From Litsea cubeba (Eukaryota; Streptophyta; Magnoliopsida; Laurales; Lauraceae): DNA of 64,000 nucleotides. Positions within the stretch are counted from its first letter, which is position 1. Every line of letters starts with the position of its first letter. The notes under the pieces were generated by a model. It was not told the DNA's origin. It ran no database searches and was given only the letters and a program-made list of their open reading frames with translations. Below are positions 1 through 11,486 of this stretch, piece after piece. The position numbers and the translations under genes are program-made. The stretch covers positions 58,523,922 through 58,587,921 of the forward strand of contig CM022949.1 of the NCBI GenBank assembly GCA_012931725.1, in the 5' to 3' direction.

Positions 1-68
1 TGTAGCATGGCCTTAGATCTGTCTTAAAAAAGTGATCATGCCTTGTAATTGGTCAAACAATTCATTCT

Positions 69-272
69 CTATAGAGGATACTTGTTCTTGATCGTTACTT
101 GATTCAACTGCATGTAATCTATACGCATTCTTAACAAACCATCCTTCTGGATGAAAAGAATCGGTGCTCTCCACGGCGAAATGATCAACAACCCCAAGTG
201 GAAGGCGGTGATGTAGTGATAACCCGGTGAGTCCGAGGTCGATCTATGGGGAGTGAAAAAGAAACAACTCAC
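69..272 (-). pseudogene. Ty3/gypsy reverse transcriptase fragment
   Basis: The minus strand encodes a short piece that fits the start of the gypsy RT palm: a SPW-AP-LF segment, a KDG turn, then R-IDY-QLNQ and KNKYPL. This block is conserved in Del/Tekay-type RT, and the Tekay copy at 54131-55147 has the same motifs. No RT catalytic aspartates follow, and the frame ends at the window edge side. It is a decayed fragment, perhaps part of an element extending left of base 1. The domain identity is clear; its clade is inferred. Confidence 0.7.
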
Positions 273-3042
273 TCCTACTTTTCCTATGAAAAAACTAAAA
301 CTAGCTTAAATAAAATATATACAAACCCAATAATATACTTAAATTTAAATTAAATTACACCGGTTATAGTCTATTAAAAAGTCCTATTAAAAAAACCTAA
401 GCTAAAAATCCTAAACTAATAAACTACATCACTATAAGAAGAGTTAGAAAAACCAATTGCATAAAAATATCAGAAAATCAGTAATTAAATAAATAAACAT
501 CAGAATGTGAAGCATGTAGTTCAAGAGTCCGGATCAATTATTCTTTATATTAAAAATACGTACGGTGTCAATTCAAGTTCCTTCCGTTAGGATGAGCCAA
601 GGCGTGTGTTTAACTTGTTAATTGATGAGAGATTTCACATGACTCAAGGCTCCAATCAAGTATTTTCATTACTATAAGCCTCTAAGCATTTGCTATATAT
701 AGAAAAAATAACAAATTACAGAACATTAGATAATGAAAAAATAAAATTAACAATAAGAACAACACAACTTTTACTGAAATTAGCTATCCATTGGTTTAAT
801 GAAATATACAGCTTCCCTTCTTCTTGAATTACAATGATGATCACCCCTCCATGTTCATCTTCTATTCTTAAAAAAAAATCAAATTTAAGCCTCACAAGAA
901 GAGGGAGAGAGAAGAGAGGGGTGGAAAGAAAGTGGGAAGAGAGAGAGAGTGAGTGTGGGATGTGTGGGATTTTTGGGACGAAAAGGTATGGGCATGCAAC
1001 CCCCTGGACAACCTTTTATTATGTCTTAAATTTCTTTCTTCGCAAGAATTTAAATTTGGTAAGGTTCATTTCTTTTATTCTAAGTTGTAGTGTTTTTAGG
1101 AAATCTAACTTTGAAATTTTGAATTTGCTTCTACCTTTGGTTCTTTGACTAGCTCCTTCTAGTTTTAGGACTCTTCCCTGCTTGCAAATCTCCACACTTG
1201 GGCCCGCTTGATTTCTTGAAAAATTCTCAAAATCTGGATTTTTAAAATATTACAATGAAGCTGGGACCCACTTGGGTATGCAACACATGGGAGAACCCAT
1301 GCTAGATGTCCCTTCCATCTTAGAGTTATTTCTTGCTTACTTTTTTTTCTTTCTCCTCTCTTTCCTTCTCTAACTTTCCTGCTTCTCAAGTATTTTGGTT
1401 TGCTTTCATTCTTTATCCTCAATTCGAGTTTTGAAATTTCAAAAATCTTCAAACAAGGAAGAAATTTTGAACTTTTGAAAAAAAGGGACCCATCATAAAG
1501 TTTCAGGGTCATCCTGATTTTTAATTAGGGTCATTAGTCCTAATTGTCATGTTTAGCCTAATTAATATTGATTAATCATTTGATTTGAGATTTTTTATTC
1601 TGAATGACCCATTTGTGATTTCTAGTTTTCAGGGGACTTGCTAGTATTTTCAATAAACCATGGGGGTCTTTGTGCAAAATTTGCATAAACTTCACCTCTT
1701 AAGTGAAGTTCCAGCAGATTCTCCCCTCTCTTTATCTCTTCCGTCTCTCTCCGGCTCTCTCAAACGATCGACCGGGCCAACCTCTCCCTCTCCAACTCTC
1801 TTCCTCTCATCAGCTATCATCATCAGTCCACCATCATCACCATCTTCTTTTTCATCTTCTTCCTTGTTGCTTTTGGAAGGGCTTTGTCGAGTGGGTTTGA
1901 GGGAAATCAGTAATGATCAACTTAGCTCAGTTTTGAGGCAAGTTTTTCATATGTTAAATATGAATATATGTTTTGAATTAAAAAATTTATACCGAATCTC
2001 AAATTATTTCCATTAATTTCCAGATTTTAACTCAGATGATGATTTAGTAGATTTAATTAGAAATTATATGCTTTTCTTAGATTAAATGATGATTGAGAGG
2101 TGGTTTTGAATGCTAGAATATGTATCCCAGTGATTCTGAGAAGGATGAACTGGAACGACTTGAAACAGAGAAATCCCGAAACTGATTCTTGAAATCTCAG
2201 TGTACCCAGTCGATCGGCCACACATGATTCATAGTCAGTTGCAGTTTCTGCAACTGTAACCCTTCTGTATCGAACTTACTTTGTACCAGGTCGACCGGAC
2301 AATAACCAGGTTGATTGGACACACAGCAGGTTGACTATGGTGTCGACCGAATACACTTATTTTCCTAATTTATTTCCAAACTTAGTTCTATAGCTTGGAG
2401 ATATACCCTATGATAGTCTAATGACCCTGAAACTTTAGGAGGCCATAGTAGGTGATGTTTATGACCGACATTGACCTATAATTCTATTAGATTGTCATTT
2501 ATTCGGAAATACCACCATTAAATATAAACGTGATACCAAAGAGGTTATGTTTGTTGAATTAACCTCTGAAACGCCAAGCTATGGTACATATTAGTGTTTA
2601 ATGATGATATCAAGTATATTTAGACTGATTGATGGACCTTTTAGTTAATTTATTAGCTATATTCAACCTTACCCGACCATGACCCCCTAACCAAGAATCT
2701 CAAGCCTGGGGTACTGACTAGGGATATGGATTGATGTCCTGATTATCAGATTATTAGTATGCTTTCCCGTATATTCCAAGTGTATGGTTTTATTTTGCAA
2801 GACAAGTTAGTATTTTGTTAGACACTAATATATGTACATGAGTACACACTGATTGGCATCACTTAGCTCGGTCCTTCTAAAACTAGACATGGTAAAGTTG
2901 GACTGTTCTGTCTAGATACTAGCTGCAGCATAGTCTTGTCTGGTAGGAGTATGATACTCCAGATACCTCTGTATCATTGTATATTATTTTATAAAATCTA
3001 TGGCCACCTATTGACATACATGGTACCTCATTGTATATATTT
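273..3042. other. AT-rich sequence without a gene, probably LTR debris
   Basis: I see no protein family in any frame here. The texture is that of gypsy LTR or leader sequence: pyrimidine-rich stretches near 1720-1870 like those downstream of transcription starts in long LTRs, a purine-rich run at 895-955, and a cluster of GTCGAC-like sites at 2209-2347. No TG...CA boundaries with a target duplication could be fixed. The open frames at 834-1148 and 1660-2016 are low-complexity translations. Confidence 0.4.
2209..2347. repeat. Degenerate cluster of GTCGAC-like palindromes
   Basis: GTCGAT at 2209, GTCGAC at 2290, GTTGAT at 2310, GTTGAC at 2330 and GTCGAC at 2342. The 2290, 2310 and 2330 sites are exactly 20 bp apart. 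A CAGTTTCTGCAACTG stretch lies between the first site and the others. The arrangement resembles the LTR arrays of the SIRE elements in this window, but two sites have C-to-T changes. It is probably an old copy of the same kind of promoter-proximal array. Confidence 0.5.
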
Positions 3043-3201
3043 TTTTAAGAGTAAGTTAGTTCTTCAATTTCTCAAAAATAAAAGTACAAAATGGAAGTCT
3101 ATTATCAATGTGATGATAGAATCTTCCCAAGGGGCATACCCCTTTTGTTACAGAGCAGAACTAATTAAAAGAAAGACATGAATCTAACCAAATAATTAAA
3201 A

Positions 3202-3759
3202 CTACGCACTAACAGATTGATACAAAAGATCAATATGAACAACATTTAGCAATGGAGGACCATGGAATCTGCTAATGAATTTATCGAAGCGTACAGTCTG
3301 AGGATGAAGACGCACAAATTGCACAGGCGCAAAACTAGTAACCACAGCTTGGAGACGTCTTGCCTGAAAACGCAGAACCCGTTCCGATTTATGAGGATTG
3401 AGAAGGAGAGTATGCAAAGAAGCATCTGTCTCAATAGTAATGGAGGAAATATCCGGTGGAACAAGCTGCAACAGTTAATAGAGGCCATGATAAATATGTA
3501 GTGATTGCACTCTCCGTCCCTTCCAAGGGTGAGAAGTATCTCTCCACAAAATACCAACAAAAACCAGAGGCAATGCAGTAATTGAAAGGCGCCACCCATG
3601 CGGTCTTTCAGTAACCAGAGTAGGAACCATAACTAGAACATGCACAGGAACATTCCAATGACATTGAATGTCATTTGGTAATATAAGATCAAGGTATAAT
3701 ATCTTGGTTGTCACCACCTGAACAATACGCTGCACTATAGAAGCATATGGTAAGGTCTT
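3202..3759 (-). pseudogene. LINE ORF2 C-terminal remnant
   Basis: This is the continuation of the LINE protein beyond the zf-RVT domain. The frame runs from the LTR edge (3759) toward 3202, with a frame change near 3472. It carries the IVQRIVQVV-like helix that usually follows the W-x-x-W-x-x-RNA motif of LINE ORF2, and that motif lies on the other side of the LTR near 6820. The function of this C-terminal part in LINEs is poorly defined. It is assigned by continuity more than by a domain. Confidence 0.5.
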
Positions 3760-6700
3760 TGTCGCGACCCCGGACCGGGTTAGGGAACCAAATCCGGGAT
3801 CGGGACCTGATGATGCCGTGCCACGTGCATCTCTTTGGCTAATCCGCACACGAAATTAAGAAAAACATTTATCCGTGCACGTGATTTCCCACAGGGTTCC
3901 GCGGTGAGGATTATCCATACATATCATCTCACATATAATCATATCAAACATGTATTCGAGATTGCGGAAGCGTGTAGCAAATCATATTAGTGATATTCCA
4001 TTTCATAAACAAGACTGATTTATAATTGACATGACAAGATATCAGAATGAGCAATGATCATAAGCATATTTCCCAAAAGTAAAGTTAATTGTATATACAA
4101 AAGTTCAGTTGATTAATTGCCCCAAAATAATGGTCAACAAAGACCATACATCCAATAAAACCCAAAAGATGATAAACAAAACCCAAAAAAAAAGCGTCGT
4201 TCTCAAAGCTAGATAGGATGTCTACATGACATCGTCTGCTTGCCACTCGATTACGCATTGCGGTTCACCGACCGCCTCCTCAGGCTCCTTCTCAATAGCA
4301 ATGGGTTCGGGTCCTAAGTACCAAAATAAATGGATCAGACATGACGGTCTAGCTAGTGGATGAAAAGATATAACAATAATTTAAAACAATGATGCTTTAG
4401 AAATATAATGGGACCTAGATAAATAATTAATTTCATAAAAGAAGAATACATCAGTGAAAAGAAGTACATATGCAATAAAACATGTAAGGTAACAAAGATT
4501 TGGAAACTAACAAGATGGCAACCACACAAAGCTAAATCCTCTCTCACAAAAGTGATGAGAGCACATCGGGACATTGACCTCAGTCACACAAGGTGAGGAG
4601 AATCAACGACGTTGACCTCAGTCACACGAGGTGAGGAGAGTCAACGATTTTATACAATAAATACATATAATACTCTGCGGGACCACGGTAGCGAACCGGG
4701 TATATCGGGGCGAGGCGGGAACCATGCTACAGCTGGTAAAATAGAAGGGGGATCTCCAAACCGATGGATCAAACCGATAAGGTTATCCAAGCTTAGTGGT
4801 GCCGACTCATAGGTAACATGCGAAAAATCGAAACAATTGAATACACATAACGGCGCGGGGTACCCATAGGTACAAAACGCATTAGTATCGGGACGGGTCT
4901 AAACAGATCAGCAATATGGTAAAACAATGCTCTCGGGACAAGTATAATCACATATCGTGGGTTTGAAATCCATGAGTAAAAGTTTAGTTAAAAATCAAAT
5001 ACGAGTGGATCCTCATACATTCCTGGGCTAGACATTGAGGTTTCAAGATTGGGCCAATGTGAATAGGGCTCCGTATGTCGGTTATGATATAAATTGGTAC
5101 TCTTTAATAATTAGGGACATCCCGGGTCCTTATACACAATGACCAACCTAGAAAATCCTCAATGAATCTCCATAATGGGGTTTCTCCCTCCTTCGGACTT
5201 CATACGATGCCCTACAAGTCCTTATATTGCATTGGGGCTCCAAACAATACCTCCCCAAGCCTAACAACAATGTTTCAAGTCTACAGGTATTGACCCGGGC
5301 ATAACAGGCAGTTCGCTCGAGCGGACTGGGAAGTTCGCTCGGGCGAACGGCTCTCTATTTGGGGTTCGCTCGAGCCGACGATGTTCTGTGATGGGTTCGC
5401 CGAGCGATGTGTCAAGGTCGCTCGAGCGAACTGTCCAGAAACCTATTTTCTGTGTACAGCTCGGTTCTTCTTCTTCTCCTCCTTTCATCCTCTTTTGGGC
5501 ATCCTTTTATACATACATTTGAGGGTCTCAAAACCTCATTTAAACCCCATTCAATCCATCATTCACTTCCGCCAACAACCACACCATCAAAACATTAACT
5601 CCTCAATCATTTCCACTTCATTCAATGCAAGGCAAACTCCATTAATGAAAACCCATAAATGATCATAAATGGTCTCTTTAACAAGACAATAATGCATATG
5701 TTTTCAAGAAGACATTTAATAGAGATTAGCCTATCAATATGCATATTTCCAAAACCATTAACACTCATAAAACAAAATAAGGAAAGCAATTAATAGGAGT
5801 TCCAATTTTTATAAACAAGAATTCATGAAATCAACCCATTCAACCACTTGCCTTAGGTCCAATGCTAAGAAATCAAGCCACAATTCACCTCTCCAAGCTA
5901 ACACACCCAACCTACACAAAACCCCCAAATCCAAACCCTAAAACCATCAAAACCAAACAATAGAAAGAGAAAGTTTGCAATAACCAAGATTAAGTCTCTC
6001 TAGGGCTAGGAGAATATGAATATAGAAGATTGGGAGGATCACTTACTTGGAAGTGCTTCAAATAGGTAGAGAGAGCTCAAAAGGGACTCCAATGGTGATG
6101 AATGTTTTCACAAATGGTACCCATTGGAAGTTCTTGGGGTGAGGAAGACGATCATGGAGTCCATTCCTTGATTGACAAGAGTATAGTGGTGATTGATGAG
6201 GAAGGGAGCAAGAGGGACAAGGGAGAAACCCTTAGGGCTGGAACTTCTTCTTCTTCTAGGGTTTTAGCAAGAAAGAGAAAGATGAAGAAGAGGGCTCTCC
6301 TTATATAGTAAGTGGGGATGGGGCCCACAACTTAAAAGACTTGTCGGGCTAAAAACATGGCTTTCGGGGCTTCAAACGAATTCGACGAAGAAGACAAAGT
6401 TGATTGGCAAAATTTCTAGTTTCCAAAAAGTATATGTTTTGCTAGTTTTGGTGATATTGAAATTAGTGTCCAAATTTTGGGTAAAAAAGACCGTTTTTCC
6501 CTCAAATTGTGAAAAGTCGGGTTTAGGGTTCTCGAACGGAAACGATGTCAACATGAAAGTCGTAGGCATTAACAAGATAAGTCAAATGGGGTTAAAACAC
6601 AATTTAGAAAATCATGAATAAAACCCCCCCAAGCTCACGCAAATTCGTAGCAAGAACCCCCAAAGGGTCCCATAATTAAAAAGGCTATCAAAATTCCCCA

Positions 6701-6816
6701 AAGCTATTATAAAAGCTATTCTAATCCCAAACTTAATCAAAATCCACTAAACACACTTAAAGCTAAAGCACAACTTAATTAACTCTAATCGAGGTCTCTC
6801 GGGTTGGGGTCTTACA
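3760..6816. mobile_element. Solo LTR, about 3.06 kb, gypsy-like
   Basis: It begins TGTCGCGACCCC and ends GGGGTCTTACA, so it has TG...CA ends. It is flanked by GTCTT (3755-3759) and GTCTC (6817-6821), a 5-bp duplication with one mismatch. It splits a LINE coding region, which fixes both boundaries independently. There is no coding domain inside. Length and ends suit a long-LTR gypsy element of the Del/Tekay kind; orientation is not settled, although TATAAAAGG on the minus strand near 5500 is a candidate promoter. It contains the CTCGAG palindrome cluster at 5316-5426. Confidence 0.75.
5316..5456. repeat. CTCGAG palindrome cluster with conserved flank
   Basis: CTCGAG cores with GTTCG or CGAAC arms occur at 5316, 5369 and 5421, with imperfect copies at 5338 (CTCGGG) and near 5400. 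The first two are 22 bp apart and the last two about 21 bp. Immediately after lies CAGAAACCTATTTTCTGTGT at 5436-5455, which is nearly identical to the flank of the GTCGAC array in element C (minus strand of 37976-37997). Confidence 0.7.
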
Positions 6817-7993
6817 GTCTCAATCCTGAAAATCCTTTTGCATTACATTCAGCCCACACATGCCACACATAAGCATTAAAAAGAAGTTTTGCAAGAACAC
6901 AAGTATCAGTCCTGGCCTGATCAATATGAGAAATCATAGAATCTAAAAGCTCCTGATCATTAGAACAATTGATTGGGATCAAGTTCAATTTAGAAAGGAG
7001 AAACCCCCAAATTGCTTGTGCATAAGGACAATGTAGCATGAGGTGTGTAGACGTCTCCCAAGTACAATCACACAGAACACAACATGTATCACAATCAACA
7101 TTTCTCTGCAATAGGAAATCTTTAGTTTTGAGCCTACCTTGAAAGAACATCCAAGCACAGATAGAGTGTTTTGTAATACCCCCTTTGTACCAAATAGCTG
7201 AAGTCCAATTTAACTGCTGGGTAGGAATGTTGCAAATAAGGTTGTAAGCAGACTTAAAAGAAAAAATTCCCTTCTCTTCAAGAGTCCAAATAGTTTCATC
7301 ATCAAAATCAGGCCATAACTGACATTCAGTAGGGATTATATGAAAAATATCCATCAGGGCATTCAAAGTAGGGGTTGGCAAGTTCCAGTCACCATGTACT
7401 ATAAAAGTACTAACTCGTAGAGCAGTCCCCAGGCCAATGTAGCATGAGGTGTGTAGACGTCTCCCAAGTACAATCACACAGAACACAACATGTATCACAA
7501 TCAACATTTCTCTGCAATAGGAAATCTTTAGTTTTGAGCCTACCTTGAAAGAACATCCAAGCACAGATAGAGTGTTTCGTAATACCCCCTTTGTACCAAA
7601 TAGCTGAAGTCCAATTTAACTGCTGGGTAGGAATGTTGCAAATAAGGTTGTAAGCAGACTTCAAAGAAAAAATTCCCTTCTCTTCAAGAGTCCAAACAAT
7701 TTCATCATCAAAATCAGGCCATAACTGACATTCAGTAGGGATTATATGAAAGATATCCATCAGGGCATTCAAAGTAGGGGTTGGCAAGTTCCAGTCACCA
7801 TGTACTATAAAAGTACTAACTCGTAGAGCAGTCCCCAGGCCTAGATCATACATAGCACGAGAGCCAAAACCCTCAAACGCCCCCCTGGCAGCCAGGGATC
7901 AGTCCAAAAATGTGTGGTGTGCCCATTCCCAATTAAGAACTTAATGTGGGGTAAAGCCAAAGGTCGAAGGGATAAAATACCTTTCCAACCCCA
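6817..7993 (-). pseudogene. LINE zf-RVT domain, internally duplicated
   Basis: The minus strand encodes the reverse-transcriptase zinc-binding domain of plant LINEs: an IGNG-xxxx-FW-DPWLPG opening near 7890-7950, D-x-x-W-x-x-x-x-KGIFS-KSAY, a W-x-GGITKHSICAWMFFQGRLKT block, then C-x-x-C-x5-ET-x-x-HLMLHC and A-x-x-IW. A frameshift follows DPWLPGG. A 406-bp stretch is present twice in tandem, so most of the domain is encoded twice, once truncated. The end runs into the LTR at 6816. The protein is non-functional. Confidence 0.8.
7030..7841. repeat. 406-bp tandem duplication inside the LINE
   Basis: Copy 1 is 7030-7435 and copy 2 is 7436-7841, each starting AATGTAGCATGAGG and ending CCCCAGGCC. 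Only a handful of base differences are visible, for example TTTTGTAAT against TTTCGTAAT. The duplication lies wholly inside the LINE coding sequence and does not correspond to a domain boundary, so it looks like a replication or unequal-exchange event after insertion. Confidence 0.9.
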
Positions 7994-7995
7994 AG

Positions 7996-9985
7996 AAGCA
8001 GAATTGTATATTGTTTATTGTAATAACATCTCTTATGAGAGGTTCAGTATTCTGTTTATATCGGTATTTTGATATTTGGACCTTGAACACATGTTTATTA
8101 GAGATTTATCTTGTAGATTTGAAGAATGTATTTTATATTTCTTACAAAATAATCTTGGACAGAGTTTAAAAAATATGCATATTAAAAATGAGCATGCATA
8201 AAGAATTAGATAACTGAAAAAAACACGACTCATCTAACAATCTGAAAGGTATATATCATCAATAATTACTTGATTGACAATAAATGAATCTCTATATAAA
8301 GAATGAATCAATACAAGGAAGAAAAGTGTAATGCAATAAACTGTCAATGTACATTAATCATCCATGATATGAAATTTGTCCATAATAATCAATACACACA
8401 AAAAAAAAACTTTGAAAAACATTGGCTGCTCACATCAGTGAACTAGTTTGCTGGGTTTCAATTCGGTGGAGGTGTTCTAATCTTAATGATCAATTAGATA
8501 GTAGGACCCACAACCTTGGGCTTTAAAGTCATTGCCCAACCCAGCCCACGGGCTCAAACTTTTTTTAAAAGCCCTGTATCATCGGGCTCAAGACGGGTCG
8601 GGCCAGGCCGGGTACCCATTTCAATGGGCCCAATTGACAGGCCTACTGATTACGCTACGAGTCCCAAAATTTCGATTCCCTAGACCAATAGGTTTTACTT
8701 GGATGTTTTAGTGCTTGTATTCGTTTTGAAGTACCGAAAACCCAAATTTTCTTTTATATACTCTGCATTTTAGTTAAGCAATAAGAGCTTGTGTTGAGTT
8801 TTGTATTTTTTTTAGTTCGTTCAGTCATTCGCGGTTTTGATTGAAGTTACAAATATCCGATCTTTTTGGATATTGAACAAAAATACATGAGTTTTTTTTA
8901 TATCAAACAAAAACACATGAGTTCGTCCACAAGGTTCGAAAAGGCTCCACATTCTCCGGTGTCTTCACTTTATCCTCCTGTACTTTTATTCCTCATGTTT
9001 TATATTCTTTTACATTACATGCACAACACATGACGACGATGTTCATCATAGGTTGGGGGGTGGGGATAAGAACACTTGTCTATTTTTAGACAAAATTCTC
9101 ACACACCTTTTGCTTTTATATTCTAGATTTAGAAAGTTTCTCAAATTTCTTTTTAGAATTTTTGTTGTTTATCTTTGGATTTTTAGAATTTTTTGAAGAG
9201 AGAAATTTTTTTAGAGAATTTTCAATAAACGGAAGATAGCTTGAATTTTAGAATTCTCAAGATTTAGATAAAAGAGAGTTTTTGTTTGTGGAAATCTTTT
9301 TGAAAAAGTCCTAAATTCTGATCCTTTCCCAATACACAATTCGTATACATTTTCAAAATCTTTAAATGTGAAACTTTGATTTCCATTCTTTTAAAGACTT
9401 AATTGAATATATGCAGTAAAACCAAACCTTAGTTTTATAGGTTTCCTGGTTCATCTGGGTGGATTTTTCTACAAATTAGTGAATTAATTCTGGTACATGA
9501 AAAGGGCTGTCTATTGTTGGGGACAATTGAAAAGGGAAGAAATCAAGAGAAAAGAAAAAAAAAAGGGATACATTACTTTGAAAGTTAGTGAAATTACATG
9601 AGATGTGGGTTTGCTCCCCATGTTGTGTGTATTATCTTAGAAAAAGAAGAAAGGGAGAAGCTTGTCGCTGAAATTTTACGGCCTTTTAAAAAAATAATAG
9701 TGCGAAAGCCATCATGGTTGCCTTGAGAGGAAACCTATTTTTTTTATAAGTCTAGGTAGACTGGATTATTTGATTGAATCGTTTTCACGGAGGTTCTAGA
9801 GGAGCACTTTATAAGGACCCATCCTCTTAACCCTAGGATTTCCACTAGTTAATTCTGTGGTTAGGTTTCTAAGTGGGTATTAGAGGCCAATCGTGGTATT
9901 TTCTCTGTTAGACTAGTCTTTGTTCAGCTTTGAGGTGTTTTAAGAGTCTCTGAGTCTAGTTTGATCCCTCTTTTTGGAACCTGTC
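7996..9985. other. AT-rich sequence, no gene recognised
   Basis: There is no coding family here. A G-rich run occurs at 9053-9066, and the sequence next to 9985 is rejoined beyond element A at 17591. The block is probably old LTR or intergenic sequence. A possible hAT-type terminus is listed separately. Confidence 0.4.
8480..8645 (-). mobile_element. Possible hAT-like non-autonomous terminus
   Basis: Read on the minus strand from 8645, the sequence is TAGGCCTGTCAATTGGGCCC, followed by repeated GGGCC and CCCGGCC blocks. This is the style of many plant hAT MITE ends (C/TAGGG-TGTCAA followed by GGCC-rich subterminal repeats). The opposite end and an 8-bp duplication were not found, so this is only a suggestion. 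Confidence 0.25.
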
Positions 9986-11177
9986 TGTTGGATACCACGA
10001 TCACTGAGAGGGGGGGGGGGGGGGGGGTGAATCAGTGATTTCTAAAAACAGGTCCAATTCAACAACAAAACAAGTCAAATCACACTATGACACCAGATTT
10101 AACGTGGTTCACCGAAAGGCTACGTCCACGGTTCAAAGACTGTCCGAACACCAATCCGGGACAGATCTGAATCTTATTTAGTCGCACCAACGACAAAGAG
10201 CACCAACCCTTAGTTTCAGATAGCACCAACTATCTAGGAAGCACCGACTCCCTTGAGTTTCAGATAGCACCAACTATCTAGGAAGCACCGACTCCCTTTA
10301 CAATTTATCTGCACCCACAGATAGGATCACCAAACCCTAAACACCAAGCACCAACTTGATGTAAGAACAGAATAGAAATAAACTCTGTCTACAGCCCTTC
10401 CCCTCTACAATTCTCTCTCTCTCAATCCCTTACAAATTGAATTTAAAGCATAAACAGAGAGACACTTAACTCATGGACGAAACACCATCTTCTAGAGCAC
10501 AATCCCGTCCATAATTGCTGTAGAAAGATGCAGCACAACAGCACACAGCAACAGCACCAGCACACAGCACACTCTACTCTCTTCTCTTCTCTCTTTTCTC
10601 TTCTCTTCTGGTGTCTCTTCTGATGTATTTATGAACGACCCAAGCATGCCTTTATATAGGTTTTAATAACCCTTAATTGTATTCAAAACGGGCTACAATT
10701 AGTTTAGAAAGATTCCCAAACGAAATAGATAACTGTGCTGAATTTTCGTGCAAAACTTCTAATTCTGCGCAACTCTGATTCCCGTGCTCGGTCGACATCC
10801 TGGCTTGCTCGGTCGACCGAAGACACTGACTGGAAAACAGACAATTTCGAGCTCGGTCGACATCCTGAGGGCTCGGTCGACCGAAGACACACTGTGTCAC
10901 GAAAATAACTGAGAGGTGCCTTTTTTTTGTTTCTGCAGGGTTTCTTCTTGCTCGGTCGACCGCATGAAGAGCCCGGTCGACCGCGGTGCACTGCATCAGG
11001 AATTCTTAATTCCAGACTGTTTCAATTCTGTTTCTCCTTTTCAAGCTCTATCAACACCAGCTTATTATCATCATGTTTGTGACAATGTGTTGACAAGAAT
11101 TCCAACTCAAAACCATACTTGAGATACTAATTACTTTAATTCATCAAAAGACTCTAAAGTCATCTCAAATTCCAACA
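9986..11177 (-). repeat. Element A 3' LTR
   Basis: 1192 bp, the downstream LTR because the element is read on the minus strand. It contains a G-run of 18 at 10010-10027 where the sister LTR has 8, the CACCAA-loop hairpin array at 10140-10361, a CT-rich stretch near 10570-10610, a minus-strand TATA-like TATATAAAGG at 10651-10660, and six GTCGAC sites in three pairs from 10791 to 10981. Confidence 0.92.
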
Positions 11178-11480
11178 ATCTCCCCCTTTGGAATTGTTGG
11201 CAACACTATTGGAACTTCAACACTTTCAACTTCAGCTTGCAGCTCTTCCAAGTTCTTTTCAACACTCACTTGGAACCAATTCTGAAATTCTGAAATAACA
11301 ACCATGCATTTTCAACAATCTCTTCCTAGCTTTCATAGCATAAATCTCTTCTTGCTATCATATCATAACATCTCTCCCTGCTATCATAACATCTCTCCCC
11401 CTTTGACAACAAGTCCAAAGGGGACCAAACCGAGGAGCGAATAGGATATTCAATGAATGCATTGCTCCCCCTTTCAAGCA
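11178..11480 (-). promoter_or_regulatory. Polypurine tracts of element A
   Basis: Directly inside the LTR lies ATCTCCCCCTTTGG (11178-11191), which is AAAGGGGGAGAT on the element strand, the usual primer site for plus-strand DNA. Further CTCCCCCTTT copies lie near 11395 and 11465. Repeated polypurine tracts upstream of the 3' LTR are a known Sirevirus trait. Confidence 0.8.
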
Positions 11481-11486
11481 CAACTC

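Larger units (their letters stand above)
3043..7995 (-). mobile_element. 5'-truncated L1-type LINE, interrupted by a solo LTR
   Basis: Only the 3' part of a plant LINE remains. On the minus strand a reverse-transcriptase zinc-binding (zf-RVT) region lies at 6817-7993 and the last coding part at 3202-3759, followed by a 3' UTR ending in a short A-run (T-run on the plus strand near 3043-3049). The two coding parts were separated by insertion of the LTR at 3760-6816. The upstream side stops abruptly near 7995 with endonuclease and RT missing, as expected for 5' truncation during target-primed reverse transcription. I found no clear target duplication. Confidence 0.7.

Noticed and set aside
834..1148. 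104-codon ORF as a host gene
   Set aside because: Purine-repeat translation without recognisable domain, splice sites or conservation signal.
3475..3849. 124-codon minus-strand ORF as an independent gene
   Set aside because: It crosses the solo LTR boundary at 3760 and its right part is LTR; the left part is the LINE tail.
10673..10996. Open frames of about 100 codons rich in VDRA and RSTE over the LTR palindromes
   Set aside because: They are translations of GTCGACCG repeats in several frames and appear in every LTR copy; no protein family fits.
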